Shown here one piece after another: positions 18,245 through 26,522 of a stretch of DNA of 63,174 bases (positions are counted from its first letter, which is position 1; each line of letters begins with the position of its first letter). Origin of the DNA: Bacteroidales bacterium. GTDB lineage: Bacteria > Bacteroidota > Bacteroidia > Bacteroidales > UBA10428. Location of the stretch: the NCBI GenBank assembly GCA_016926235.1, contig JAFGOZ010000602.1:1-63174 (forward strand), written 5' to 3'. The position numbers and the translations under genes are program-made. The notes beneath the pieces were generated by a model. That model ran no database searches. It worked only from the letters and a program-made list of their open reading frames with translations, and was not told the DNA's origin.

Positions 18245-18811
18245 ATGAACGGGTTAGCAAAAACAACAATAAAAGAGTTCCTCGAATTTGTTCAGGAAAA
18301 AGCAAAATACAATGTGTCGATTATTAAAAAGAATAATGATGCATTGCAGAACTATACAAACAGTAATTCTGACAACCACGAAAAGTTAAAACAAATTATG
18401 GATGAGGTCAGAAGTAAAAATAAGCAACTGAGTGAAGAAAATATTATCCTGCTTGAACTTCATTCCAAGATTTTAAAAATCAACGATCAATATGGATGGA
18501 TTTCGAGTGATGATTTGAATACTCCTGCTGATGCAAAGCCCGAGCCTAAAGAAGAAGTAAGCATTGAACTTTGTGTAAAAAAGGCAAAAGAAGGAAAGCT
18601 TGAGTTAAAGGAGGGCAATCCGTGTTTATGTAAAAAGGAAATTATTGATGCGGTTTATAAAGAGCTGCTGACTCTCGAACGCTATGAGGAATGTCAATTA
18701 ATTAAAGAATTGCAATCGAGAAATGAGCACCGTAATGCTCAGGGTTCCGATACCGAAAAAATCTTATTCAAACTTTTTGGAATGTCTTCTAAATTATTCG
18801 GCAAGAAGTAA
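18245..18811 (+). CDS. Coiled-coil protein of unknown function, paralog A
   Basis: I do not recognise this 188-residue protein. It begins with a short hydrophobic-faced helix (TTIKEFLEFVQEKAKYNVSI). A long predicted coiled coil follows (about 25-85), with heptad-like leucines and many E/K residues. A linker (DAKPEPKEEVS) leads to a C-terminal helical domain of about 70 residues with cysteines at NPCLCKKE. No signal or membrane segment is present, so it is probably cytoplasmic. The next gene at 19006 encodes a clear paralog with the same three-part layout, 194 bases downstream and with its own promoter. Confidence 0.65.
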   Translation: MNGLAKTTIKEFLEFVQEKAKYNVSIIKKNNDALQNYTNSNSDNHEKLKQIMDEVRSKNKQLSEENIILLELHSKILKINDQYGWISSDDLNTPADAKPEPKEEVSIELCVKKAKEGKLELKEGNPCLCKKEIIDAVYKELLTLERYEECQLIKELQSRNEHRNAQGSDTEKILFKLFGMSSKLFGKK

Positions 18812-18928
18812 TTCCTTTACTTTTTATACCAAATAGAAGTTAGAATACATTTCTCTATACCAGGTACTTCAAAATAAATAGGCGTAAATACCCATTTTGA
18901 CTTATGCTTATAAAGAATTGGCGAATTA

Positions 18929-18960
18929 TTTGATTATGAGGGGGCTCATTTGTACATTTG
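18929..18960 (+). promoter_or_regulatory. Bacteroidota-type promoter, full consensus
   Basis: TTTG (18929-18932) and TACATTTG (18953-18960) are separated by 20 bases, an exact match to the TTTG-N19-21-TAnnTTTG consensus. A start near 18967 gives a leader of about 39 bases before the ATG at 19006. It also argues against the upstream TTG start at 18958, which lies inside the -7 box. Confidence 0.65.
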
Positions 18961-19005
18961 TTACGAGTGTCATTTTATCGTTTCAACTTTCAAAATGGAA
19001 TAGCC

Positions 19006-19515
19006 ATGGATATCTACAAAAAGATGACCGTTTGGGAACTTCTGAATTACCTGAAGTCGAAGGTTAAAAAAAATGTGGACGCCATAAATTCAGAGATAAA
19101 TGAGTTAAATGGTATGCGTTCGAAGAAAACAACTGCTAATTCAAACCAAACCAGCATTAACCGGATAAATTCAGATATTTCAAAATTGACGTCAGAAAAT
19201 AATCAATTGCTGAGTTTATTTAACAACCTTCTAACAGCTCATAATCAGTATTTCGTTGGTGGATTTACGTTTAAAGAATCTGAAAACTCAAATAATAGTG
19301 AAAATCATTTGCAAAGCATAAATAATTCTGAAGAGTGTATTTCAGATTGGATTGAACAGACTATTTCTGGTAGTCTGCCTATCGATGAAAACAATCCATT
19401 GCTAATTAATAAAGAATATATCGATTTTTTATTCGAACGTTGCAAGCAGGATGAGTTATACGAAAAATGCGATAAAATTATAAAGCTTAAGAAAGATTAT
19501 TATGACTTGAAATAA
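19006..19515 (+). CDS. Coiled-coil protein of unknown function, paralog B
   Basis: The protein is 169 residues from the ATG at 19006, downstream of a full-consensus promoter. It aligns along its length with the protein at 18245. Shared features are the opening helix (MTVWELLNYLKSKVKKNVDAI), the central coiled coil with SDISKLTSENNQLLSLFNNLL against the first protein's IILLELHSKIL, and the C-terminal domain (LPIDENNPLLINKEYID against LELKEGNPCLCKKEIID; ELYEKCDKI against ERYEECQLI). The two cysteines of the NPCLCK motif are absent here. No transmembrane or signal sequence. The two probably arose by tandem duplication. Confidence 0.65.
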   Translation: MDIYKKMTVWELLNYLKSKVKKNVDAINSEINELNGMRSKKTTANSNQTSINRINSDISKLTSENNQLLSLFNNLLTAHNQYFVGGFTFKESENSNNSENHLQSINNSEECISDWIEQTISGSLPIDENNPLLINKEYIDFLFERCKQDELYEKCDKIIKLKKDYYDLK

Positions 19516-19674
19516 TGAAGAATTATGAGATTCAGTATTTACAATTTCCCTCCAAAAGACTAAGGTTTTTAAGCTAAACCTCAACCGTATTTAAAGCACA
19601 GTTAAATGTTAAAATTTTGCTAAAAAAAATCAAACCATCGCAAGTTTTGTTATACAGTTGTGTCAAAAGAACTG

Positions 19675-19815
19675 TTGAGGTTGTCCAAAATGTCCTCAAA
19701 GGTGTTATTCCATTCCGATAGTAATCGGAATTATTATGGAATCTTTTGTTACTAAACAGTCATTTAACAGATCTTGTTATAAGTTCTGAATGACAGTTAA
19801 TAGCATTTTGGACAA
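19675..19815. repeat. Nested inverted repeats upstream of a TonB-receptor gene
   Basis: A perfect 12-bp inverted pair, TTGTCCAAAATG (19681-19692) and CATTTTGGACAA (19804-19815), brackets about 110 bases. Inside it are the palindrome ATTCCGAT-agta-ATCGGAAT (19712-19731) and an overlapping TTGAGG/CCTCAA hairpin (19675-19699). The layout suggests a small non-coding mobile element or a structured leader. No target-site duplication is evident. Confidence 0.4.
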
Positions 19816-19851
19816 GCTTTTTTTATGTAAAAAATAATAATTAATAGTAAG

Positions 19852-22410
19852 ATGAGATTTGTAAATTTTTTGTTGTTGTTTCTGATATTTCCGGTTGTTG
19901 TGCAGGCCCAGGCGCCAATTCCAACAACAGAAAAATTTTCTATAAAAGGTAAAGTTTCAGAAAGCGAAACCGGACAGATTATGGAGTATGTTAATGTTGT
20001 TGTATACAGTGCCAGAGATTCATCTATGGTAACAGGTACTATATCACAATCCGACGGTTCATTTGAAATTATCATGAAGTCTCCAGGGAAGTATTATATA
20101 ACTGTTGATTTTATCGGGTACGAAAAACAAATAATTGATAATGTACTATTAAGGCCCGGAAGTGAGACCTACGATGCCGGTGAGATAAAATTGAACCCAG
20201 CGCGGGTTGGAATTAAAGAGGTTGAAGTTGTTGCGGAAAAACCTTTTATTAGTTATCAGTTGGATAAAAAAGTTGTTGATGTAAGCGGAAATCCCGCTGC
20301 GCAGGGAGGTACGGCTGTCGAAGCACTGGAAAATGTTCCATCTATTCAAACCGATATGGAAGGAAATGTAACCCTGCGCGGAAGTTCCAATTTTACCGTT
20401 TTAATTGATGGCCGGCCTAGCCTGATAACCGGTACAGATGCACTTAACCAGGTTCCGGCCAGCGCAATAGATAAAATTGAAATTATTACAAACCCATCGG
20501 TAAAATATGATCCCGATGGTACTACAGGTATAATAAATATTATATCGAAAAAAGGCAAATTAAAAGGTCATTCACTCGTTACTAATTTAAGTGCCGGTAC
20601 AAGTCCTATGTATTCTGCTGCTGTGAACTATTCTTACCGTAAAAATAAGATGACGGTTACAGGAGGTATAAATTACAGAAATTACCAGGGTGAAATGCAC
20701 AGAACCTCTGACCAGCTTATGAATGAAGATGTACAGACCGGAACAGGTTTAGATACCCTTATTCGCAGGTTGAATAATGCAACAGGTAACATGAAACACG
20801 GTGGTTCGTCATTTAAACTGGGTTTTGATTATGAACTTTTCAAAGGCAATGTGCTGACAGTTGGAACAAGTTATAATACATTTGCTTTTGGACGAGGTTC
20901 AAATTCTGAAATTTCGAGTTATTACGATAATTCCCAAATTAACAATATAAGTTTTAGTAGTTCTGATCATACCCATAATGGGCTTCAGTTTAATATTGGA
21001 GACAGGCATGTTTTTAATGACAATCAAAAACATTACCTGACAATTGATGCCACATATCAGCCTTCAAGCGGAACGAGTAACGATGTGATTGAAACAGGCA
21101 GAACTATCTTGGATTGGGAATTTGATCCGGCCGACACAAATTATTCAAATGAAAAATCTGATGTTACTGAATCCCTGAGCGAATTTCGCCTCGAAGTTGA
21201 TTATCAGCGGCCAATAACGGATAAAATTATTTTTGAAACCGGCTACACACTTCGAAATGATAATGATAATCAGAAGTATAATCAGTTTTCTCACTTTACC
21301 AACAGCGATGACTGGATGCAGGATTATGCCGATGAATCTTCTTTTTCTAGAACAATAAATGCCGGTTGGGCATTGGTAAAGGGTGAAGTAAAAAGCTTTA
21401 ACCTAAGCGCTGGTTTAAGAGTTGAACATACCGACAGGCAGTTGAATACTGTCAAGGACGACTACGATTTTAATTACAATAAATGGGGATATTATCCATC
21501 CTTTGCCATTTCAAAGAATTTAGGCAAGGAAAATACACTTCAAGCCACATACAGTAAAAGAATTAACCGTCCGCGCGATTGGCATTTAAATCCATTTCCA
21601 AGATTATCAGACGGTTACACTCAGTTTTTACCAAATCCCGAATTAGAACCGGAATATGCTTCGGCTTATGAAATGAACTATCAGAAAAGTTGGGGGCCAT
21701 CTTTTGTTTCTGTCGAAACCTTTTACAACAACACAGAAAACAAAATGGAACGTATCAAGCAATTCAGAGGCGATACCATTGTACATACTATGACAAACCT
21801 TGGAAGCGATAAACGATATGGCGGCGAATTGGGGGGACAAATAAAAGTAAACAAATGGCTTTCGTTTAATCCAACTATTACGGCTTATTATTATGTGCTT
21901 GATGGAAAATACCAATATCTGAATTTAGATTCAGTTGCAAACTTTAATGCTCTTACCGGAGAAAATGAATTCAAAACCGAATACAATTATGAATACAAAG
22001 ACACACTGGTAAAGAGTTCAACTTTCGATGCACGGTTGTTTACCAATATCATGTTGTCATCAAAATCGCGTATTCAGTTAATGGCTTATTACCGGGGGGC
22101 AGAGAATGAAATTGATGATCAGGACGAAGCTATGTACTGGTTATCGACAGCTGTTCGGCAGGACTTTATGGATCGTAAGCTTACTGTTACATTGCGGGTT
22201 GATGATATGTTTGGAACCAGGAAACAAAAAGAAACTTCCATTACAAGCGATTATACAGTTTATAGTGAACGGTATCGCAAGAGTCCTCAGTTTGTTTTAT
22301 CGGTTAACTTTAAATTGAACCAAAACAACGATAGAAAGAGAAACGGACAAAGCGATCATGGAGGTATGGATGAAGGAGGCGGAGGTGAAGAAATGGATAT
22401 GGGATTTTAG
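19852..22410 (+). CDS. TonB-dependent receptor, outer-membrane beta-barrel family
   Basis: The 852-residue protein has a signal peptide (MRFVNFLLLFLIFPVVVQAQA) and a carboxypeptidase-regulatory-like domain (about 30-110, VDFIGYEKQIIDNVLL). The plug has ALENVPSIQTDMEGNVTLRGSSNFTVLIDG (about 155-185) and the NPSVKYDPDGTTGIINIISKK signature. The barrel belongs to the PF14905-like group. The C-terminal tail is a glycine- and acid-rich run (DHGGMDEGGGGEEMDMGF) after the last barrel strand, which ends VNFKLNQNND. This barrel family is widespread in Bacteroidota and lacks a SusD partner. Substrate unknown. Confidence 0.85.
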   Translation: MRFVNFLLLFLIFPVVVQAQAPIPTTEKFSIKGKVSESETGQIMEYVNVVVYSARDSSMVTGTISQSDGSFEIIMKSPGKYYITVDFIGYEKQIIDNVLLRPGSETYDAGEIKLNPARVGIKEVEVVAEKPFISYQLDKKVVDVSGNPAAQGGTAVEALENVPSIQTDMEGNVTLRGSSNFTVLIDGRPSLITGTDALNQVPASAIDKIEIITNPSVKYDPDGTTGIINIISKKGKLKGHSLVTNLSAGTSPMYSAAVNYSYRKNKMTVTGGINYRNYQGEMHRTSDQLMNEDVQTGTGLDTLIRRLNNATGNMKHGGSSFKLGFDYELFKGNVLTVGTSYNTFAFGRGSNSEISSYYDNSQINNISFSSSDHTHNGLQFNIGDRHVFNDNQKHYLTIDATYQPSSGTSNDVIETGRTILDWEFDPADTNYSNEKSDVTESLSEFRLEVDYQRPITDKIIFETGYTLRNDNDNQKYNQFSHFTNSDDWMQDYADESSFSRTINAGWALVKGEVKSFNLSAGLRVEHTDRQLNTVKDDYDFNYNKWGYYPSFAISKNLGKENTLQATYSKRINRPRDWHLNPFPRLSDGYTQFLPNPELEPEYASAYEMNYQKSWGPSFVSVETFYNNTENKMERIKQFRGDTIVHTMTNLGSDKRYGGELGGQIKVNKWLSFNPTITAYYYVLDGKYQYLNLDSVANFNALTGENEFKTEYNYEYKDTLVKSSTFDARLFTNIMLSSKSRIQLMAYYRGAENEIDDQDEAMYWLSTAVRQDFMDRKLTVTLRVDDMFGTRKQKETSITSDYTVYSERYRKSPQFVLSVNFKLNQNNDRKRNGQSDHGGMDEGGGGEEMDMGF

Positions 22411-22419
22411 TATTAAATT

Positions 22420-22650
22420 GTCATTCCCGCGAAGGCGGGAACGGCGAAGCCTTCACCGTAGGTAATCTCTCACATACGCATAACAATAATACTGACCTGG
22501 AGTTCGGAGATCTCCGTGTATCACTGCGTTCGCCCGAAGATGACGGTGTGCGTTGGTTTGAAGATCCCGTTCCGAAAGCTTGCGAAACTCGTTCCTCGCA
22601 CGAGGATGACGTTCATTTACTGTGGAGATCGCCTGAAGTCGCAGCGCTTC
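22420..22650. repeat. Dispersed intergenic repeat block
   Basis: This GC-richer stretch starts with the hairpin TTCCCGC-gaag-GCGGGAA (22424-22440) preceded by GTCA. It also contains GGAGATCTCC and several GATGACG boxes, the same box that ends the REP-like units near 24500 and 25300. It appears to be a mosaic of dispersed palindromic repeats between convergent genes. The open frame across it (22453-22692, minus) is not convincing coding sequence. Confidence 0.5.
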
Positions 22651-22675
22651 TCCTAAAAGTATGGAATAAAATAAC

Positions 22676-22714
22676 AAAAGCCGGCACCACAAAATGTGAT
22701 AACCGGCTTTTTTA
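22676..22714. terminator. Bidirectional intrinsic terminator
   Basis: The 9-bp stem AAAAGCCGG (22676-22684) with CCGGCTTTT (22703-22711) is followed by further T residues. It has an A-run before and a T-run after, so it can end both the plus-strand receptor gene and the minus-strand gerW gene. Confidence 0.8.
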
Positions 22715-22737
22715 CAAAACTATCTAAACCTGAATAA

Positions 22738-23145
22738 TTAACTTTTCTTATCCTCTTTTTTTGAGTCTTTTGTTTCTTCCTTACTTTCTTTTTCTTTCTT
22801 CATTTCCATAAACTTATCAACAATATCCGGCACCTTTTCAATTATTGCTGAAAGTCCGTTTTTATTGTTGGCCGGAATAAAGGAGATTTCTTTGCCGTTT
22901 GAAATTAAGAAACCGATGGGAGCCATGCCTATGCCAGCACCTGCTGCGCCACCAGTGCCATTGGCTTTCGATTTTGGATCGGTACCTGTGCCGTTGCCAG
23001 TTCCGAAACCAAGACCAACTTTCATAACTGGTTTGCAGGTGTAGTCGCCCATTGTAAATTCATCACCTACAACAGTTTCGGTTTTTACTAAATCTTTAAT
23101 GTTTTGAGATACTTTGTCGAAAATGTTTTCAAAATTTGTTTCCAT
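22738..23145 (-). CDS. GerW/YtfJ-family protein
   Basis: The 135-residue protein matches the GerW (YtfJ) family. It has an N-terminal amphipathic helix (FENIFDKVSQNIKDLVKTETVVG), then the glycine-rich core VGLGFGTGNGTG...GTGGAAGAGIGMAPIGFLIS (about 43-83), and the closing FIPANNKNGLSAIIEKVPDIVDKF. A charged Lys/Glu tail ends the protein. In Bacillus the homologue is a spore-germination protein, but the family also occurs in non-spore-formers, where its role is unknown. It is 11 bases downstream of a DUF2953-like gene, the same neighbour as in Firmicutes (ytfI-ytfJ). Confidence 0.82.
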   Translation of the reverse strand: METNFENIFDKVSQNIKDLVKTETVVGDEFTMGDYTCKPVMKVGLGFGTGNGTGTDPKSKANGTGGAAGAGIGMAPIGFLISNGKEISFIPANNKNGLSAIIEKVPDIVDKFMEMKKEKESKEETKDSKKEDKKS

Positions 23146-23156
23146 GATTTCTAAAT

Positions 23157-23672
23157 TTATTTATTAAACAATATGTGTTTTATACTTACCCAAAGGATAT
23201 TAAAAATTCGTGTTACAGCCTTGAATTCAAGATTATTTCTGTTTTCAAAGTTTATGTTTACATTGATATTTTTACCGTTTATAGTCTGTGTAACCGGAAT
23301 TAATTGTGCATTCAAAGGAAAATCTCCGGTATCTATGTCAGCATGAAGTTTCTTTATATTTATGTTTCTCATAATTTTTTTCATTAGTCTGAAAGGGTTT
23401 TTAATAGCTTGTTTCTTGGTTTTATTTATTGGCTTCTCATCAATTGCTTTTTTTTTATGATTACCTGGTTCAATTTTAAATGTGAAAAAGAAAACCCTGA
23501 ATTTTAACCTGGGAACAAGACTCCCGGCAAATATTAAGTCAGCCCTGAAATACCCCGGCAGAGACAAAAAGTATTCTTTTTTATTTGTGTTAATAACCAG
23601 CCTCATAGGGATAAAAAGAATTCCGGCTATGAAAAGCAGGAGAATGATTAATATTATTGACAGTGTTACCAT
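23157..23672 (-). CDS. DUF2953-like membrane-anchored protein
   Basis: The 171-residue protein begins with one membrane helix (about 3-24, LSIILIILLLFIAGILFIPM). A beta-rich part (INTNKKEYFLSLPGYFRADLIF), a lysine-rich linker and a C-terminal alpha/beta segment follow. The order of features and the gene's place directly before gerW match ytfI (DUF2953) of Bacillus, which is the main reason for the call. It is shorter than the usual family length (about 200). The pair is probably cotranscribed from a promoter near 23692. Function unknown. Confidence 0.55.
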   Translation of the reverse strand: MVTLSIILIILLLFIAGILFIPMRLVINTNKKEYFLSLPGYFRADLIFAGSLVPRLKFRVFFFTFKIEPGNHKKKAIDEKPINKTKKQAIKNPFRLMKKIMRNINIKKLHADIDTGDFPLNAQLIPVTQTINGKNINVNINFENRNNLEFKAVTRIFNILWVSIKHILFNK

Positions 23673-23691
23673 AATTGGCTGAATTTTGAAT

Positions 23692-23699
23692 CAAATGTA
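23692..23699 (-). promoter_or_regulatory. Candidate -7 box for the DUF2953-gerW operon
   Basis: On the minus strand this reads TACATTTG, an exact TAnnTTTG. No good -33 tetramer lies at 19-21 bases. The start of transcription would lie about 13 bases before the ATG at 23672. Confidence 0.35.
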
Positions 23700-23778
23700 T
23701 ACTGTCAACCAAGAACAGAAAAGCTTAAATAGACAAAGCAAGAAAGCAGTAAGGTGAGTTCCGATAAATTCCCGGTGA

Positions 23779-24429
23779 TTAGAATAAGCTTATTTCGGGG
23801 TCATGTTCGCCGATTATGTTAATTAGTGCAAAATGACCATTTCTGAACGGTCCGGGATTAATAACAGGGCATTCGCCGATAAAATCAATTCCTTTACCTT
23901 CGTGAATATGTCCGGTTAAACAAGCCACAGGCTGAATTTTTTCAATGAATTTTCTGATTGATTTACTTCCTGCGTGAAGTCCGGGAAGTATTTTGTCGTT
24001 TTTGGTTTTATAGGGCGGCTGGTGAGATACAAGAATAATAGGTTTTTGTTTATCAATATTTTTGATTAGTGTATCAAGTTGATATTGATAAAAATCTTCG
24101 GAATATTCGTTTGGAGTGCTGCCAGGGCAGGGGAGAGAACCTCCAAGTCCAATGATTTGGATGTTGTTAACTAATGTTATTTCATTTTCAATTAAAATTC
24201 CTTTTTCTCTTAGAAATTCTATTGATTCGGGGTAATCGCAATTTCCGGAGACTGCAAAAATTTTGGGTTGAAGGGTTTCAAGTGCTTCAATGACAGTCTT
24301 TGTTTCCTCAAATCTACCAAAATGAGTATTGTCACCAGATAATAGTATCAGGTCGAAAGGTTTTTCTTTCCCTATTTTATCGAGGTGTTTTAAGCTGCCG
24401 TGTATATCGGTTAGGTGGAGGATTTTCAT
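23779..24429 (-). CDS. Calcineurin-type metallophosphoesterase
   Basis: The 216-residue protein has every metal-binding motif of the calcineurin-like phosphoesterase fold. These are DIHG (D8, H10), GDN (about 32-34), GNCDYP (about 81-86), SHQPP (about 148-152) and GHIH (about 176-179). The compact size and the GNCD motif place it near the YfcE/Rv0805-like small phosphoesterases that act on phosphodiesters or nucleotides. Substrate cannot be predicted. The gene is alone on its strand; an array of REP-like units begins about 30 bases upstream of its start. Confidence 0.85.
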   Translation of the reverse strand: MKILHLTDIHGSLKHLDKIGKEKPFDLILLSGDNTHFGRFEETKTVIEALETLQPKIFAVSGNCDYPESIEFLREKGILIENEITLVNNIQIIGLGGSLPCPGSTPNEYSEDFYQYQLDTLIKNIDKQKPIILVSHQPPYKTKNDKILPGLHAGSKSIRKFIEKIQPVACLTGHIHEGKGIDFIGECPVINPGPFRNGHFALINIIGEHDPEISLF

Positions 24430-24460
24430 GTTTATATTAACTATATGTTCATTTTAACAT

Positions 24461-24750
24461 CATGTCTGCGCACTTTATAACCGTCATACCTGCACAGGCA
24501 GGTATCCGTTCATCGTAAAGCAAGAAACCGATTCCTGCCTCCGCAGGGATGACGTAAAAAACAACTTACCGTCATGACTGTGCTCTTTATAACCGTCTTA
24601 CCTGCATAGGGAGGTATCCGATCAAAGTATGCTCAATAACCGATTCCTGCCTTCGCAGGAATGACGAAAAGAAGAACACAATCGTCATGCCTGTGAAGAC
24701 AGGCATCCGATCATAGGATTCAGTCGATTCCTACCTATGCAGGAATGCCG
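24461..24750. repeat. BIME-like array of three inverted REP-like pairs
   Basis: There are three units (24482-24554, 24594-24666, 24683-24750). Each has a left arm of the type GTCAT-CCTG(N)4-7CAGG-ATCCG and a right arm that is its inverse (CGATTCCTGC...GCAGGAATGAC). Both arms are hairpins, and the whole unit is an inverted pair, the plan of a BIME. The first two units also share a 20-base lead (CATG.CTG.GC.CTTTATAA), giving a 112-base period. The array ends 17 bases from the GIY-YIG stop. Confidence 0.8.
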
Positions 24751-24766
24751 TATAAGAGAGAAATTA

Positions 24767-25066
24767 TCACCTATAATCCTCAATCTTATCATTCAGCCTT
24801 CTCATATCCGGATTCATTTCCTTTATTAATCTTTCTTTCCAGGTTCTTTTCCACTTTTTCATTTGTTTCTCTCTGATTATCGCTTCTTCGATTGAGGTAA
24901 ATCCTTCGAAATATATTAAATCAACGCATCCATATCTTTTTGTGAAATATCCACCTTTACCATTTTCATGTTCTGATATCCGGTTTACCAGGTTGCTTGT
25001 GACACCAATATACAATACGTTTCGTTTTTTGTTTGATACTATGTACACATACCCGCCTCTTTCCAT
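24767..25066 (-). CDS. GIY-YIG single-domain nuclease
   Basis: The 99-residue protein is a GIY-YIG nuclease domain of the UPF0213/SLX1-like small type. Its GIY motif is GYVYIVS and its YIG motif is LYIGVTSNLVNRISEH, with the catalytic Arg inside it. A downstream glutamate lies in EEAIIREKQMKKWKR, and the closing KERLIKEMNP is present. The start at 25066 (MERGGYVYIV) matches usual family starts; an upstream ATG at 25093 adds nine uncharacteristic residues. The gene sits between BIME-like repeat arrays on both sides with almost no other DNA, like a REP-associated enzyme. Its natural target is unknown. Confidence 0.85.
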   Translation of the reverse strand: MERGGYVYIVSNKKRNVLYIGVTSNLVNRISEHENGKGGYFTKRYGCVDLIYFEGFTSIEEAIIREKQMKKWKRTWKERLIKEMNPDMRRLNDKIEDYR

Positions 25067-25124
25067 ATTGCAATTTAGAGAATACAGATACAAATTTCAA
25101 ACAAATATTCCAGTTGTTTATTAT

Positions 25125-25377
25125 CGTCATACCCGCGTTTAAATAATACCATCATGCCTGCGCAGGCAGGAACCCCGAAGGGCTCAACGGAGTTAATCCG
25201 CTCAAATTATACCAAACAACCGATCCCTGTCTTCACAGGGATGACGTAAACAAGAATAACCCATCATGCCAGCGTTTAAATAATACCGTCATACCTGCGC
25301 AGGCAGGTATCCGATCAAATAATACCAAATAACCGATCCCTGTCTTCACAGGGATGACGGAAAGAATGAAAAGGGAT
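25125..25377. repeat. BIME-like array of two inverted REP-like pairs
   Basis: There are two full units (about 25150-25246 and 25287-25359) with the same arms as the array on the other side of the GIY-YIG gene: CATGCCTGCGCAGGCAGG on the left and CCCTGTCTTCACAGGGATGAC on the right. Short partial boxes lie at 25125-25136 and 25372-25378. The left parts share GCGTTTAAATAATACC, giving a tandem period of about 135 bases. The CCTGCGCAGG core is a perfect palindrome. Confidence 0.8.
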
Positions 25378-25392
25378 GACGTCAATAATGAA

Positions 25393-26463
25393 CTATTTCA
25401 CCTCAATGCAATCAATATCTAAATGATACTTAATGAAATTTGGTTTTTGAATATTAATATAAAATTGCTCGAGGTAATCTATCAGTTCTTTTTTACTATG
25501 TTCCTCTAAATATTCAAAATCATTAATAAGTGAGTAGATCTCTTTTTTCTTAAGTAATAAGTGTTGAGCAGCGATATTGTATTCAATAAGTTTTCTGCAG
25601 GGTCCGGTATAGAGTCTTTGACGTACATTTTCCAGACCCGAACCTTCCTTTGGAACGGCATACGATGTATTAACGAATCCTGTAAAATCAAAATCGTATG
25701 GTACCGGAATCAATTTATGAGATTCGGTTGTGTTCGTTTTAAGAAGCTTGATATTATGTCTTCCGGTAACTGACCAATCGGTATTTCCCATCATATAAGC
25801 CCACATTGAAACCAAGTCGGTTTGTCGTTCGTCTGTTGCAAAAAAACCCACAGCATCGAGTTTAATTTCCATTGCATTCAATCTTCCGGCCATATCTTCG
25901 GTTGGTTCAATAAAATATCCGTAACGAGTAATTGTTTTGTTTTTTCTTCCGGTATCAATGTATGTTATATTGAGCAACCTGACCCTGTAACTATAAGGCG
26001 ATATTATATTGAAGATTTTATAAGCCAGATATTCTCTGAGAATATAATCGTCATAAGTTGAGGATGGATTACAATGGGTAACAAGTTTTACTTTTTTAAT
26101 GCTCTTATTAGTTGAATCGGTTTTTTTAATTTTCTGAACCTGAATCCATAGCGGAGGAAAACTACACATATTAAGGCGGTAGATTCCACGGGCTTTAATC
26201 TTAATATCCTTTTTAATTACATTTTCCTCTCCCGAATCCATAATTAGTTCAGCAGGGACATAATCGCCGGAAAGTTTTTCCTTCTGAAATTCCTTAATGT
26301 TAAATTTAAGCGTGATATTAAGTATTGTGTCGGATTGGAATAGAGTTGAGTAGTTAGGAAAAGGATTATTGAGATTCAGGTGAAGGGTGTCGGCTTGTGA
26401 AAAACAACAAATACTATTATAACAAATTAATAATAGAATTAAGCATTTTAGTTTGATACCCAT
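25393..26463 (-). CDS. Exported CotH-kinase-like protein
   Basis: The 356-residue protein has a signal peptide (MGIKLKCLILLLICYNSICCFSQ). The middle contains MGNTDWSVTGRHNIKLLK and LIPVPYDFDFTGFVN, close to the catalytic-loop and metal-binding segments of CotH-type atypical kinases. An upstream KIKARGIYR strand and KLVTHCNPS segment fit the nucleotide-binding half. CotH-family proteins phosphorylate secreted substrates in spore-forming bacteria; Bacteroidota members are mostly uncharacterised. It is next to a YdcF-like gene on the same strand with 59 bases between. The assignment is by motif only and could be wrong at the family level. Confidence 0.55.
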   Translation of the reverse strand: MGIKLKCLILLLICYNSICCFSQADTLHLNLNNPFPNYSTLFQSDTILNITLKFNIKEFQKEKLSGDYVPAELIMDSGEENVIKKDIKIKARGIYRLNMCSFPPLWIQVQKIKKTDSTNKSIKKVKLVTHCNPSSTYDDYILREYLAYKIFNIISPYSYRVRLLNITYIDTGRKNKTITRYGYFIEPTEDMAGRLNAMEIKLDAVGFFATDERQTDLVSMWAYMMGNTDWSVTGRHNIKLLKTNTTESHKLIPVPYDFDFTGFVNTSYAVPKEGSGLENVRQRLYTGPCRKLIEYNIAAQHLLLKKKEIYSLINDFEYLEEHSKKELIDYLEQFYINIQKPNFIKYHLDIDCIEVK

Positions 26464-26522
26464 AAATTGTAGTGTAAGTCCTTCAACTAAGATAGCTATT
26501 TTCAGGAATCAAATTATGCTTT

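Noticed and set aside
18958..19005. Upstream start for the second coiled-coil gene
   Set aside because: It lies inside the -7 box of an exact promoter match, and the paralog begins at the position matching 19006.
22453..22692. 79-codon minus-strand open frame
   Set aside because: It runs across a block of dispersed palindromic repeats and its translation is low-complexity and Arg/His rich.
24461..25378. Possible CRISPR array
   Set aside because: Units are inverted pairs of hairpins with variable arms and unequal spacing, not identical direct repeats with spacers, and no cas genes are present.
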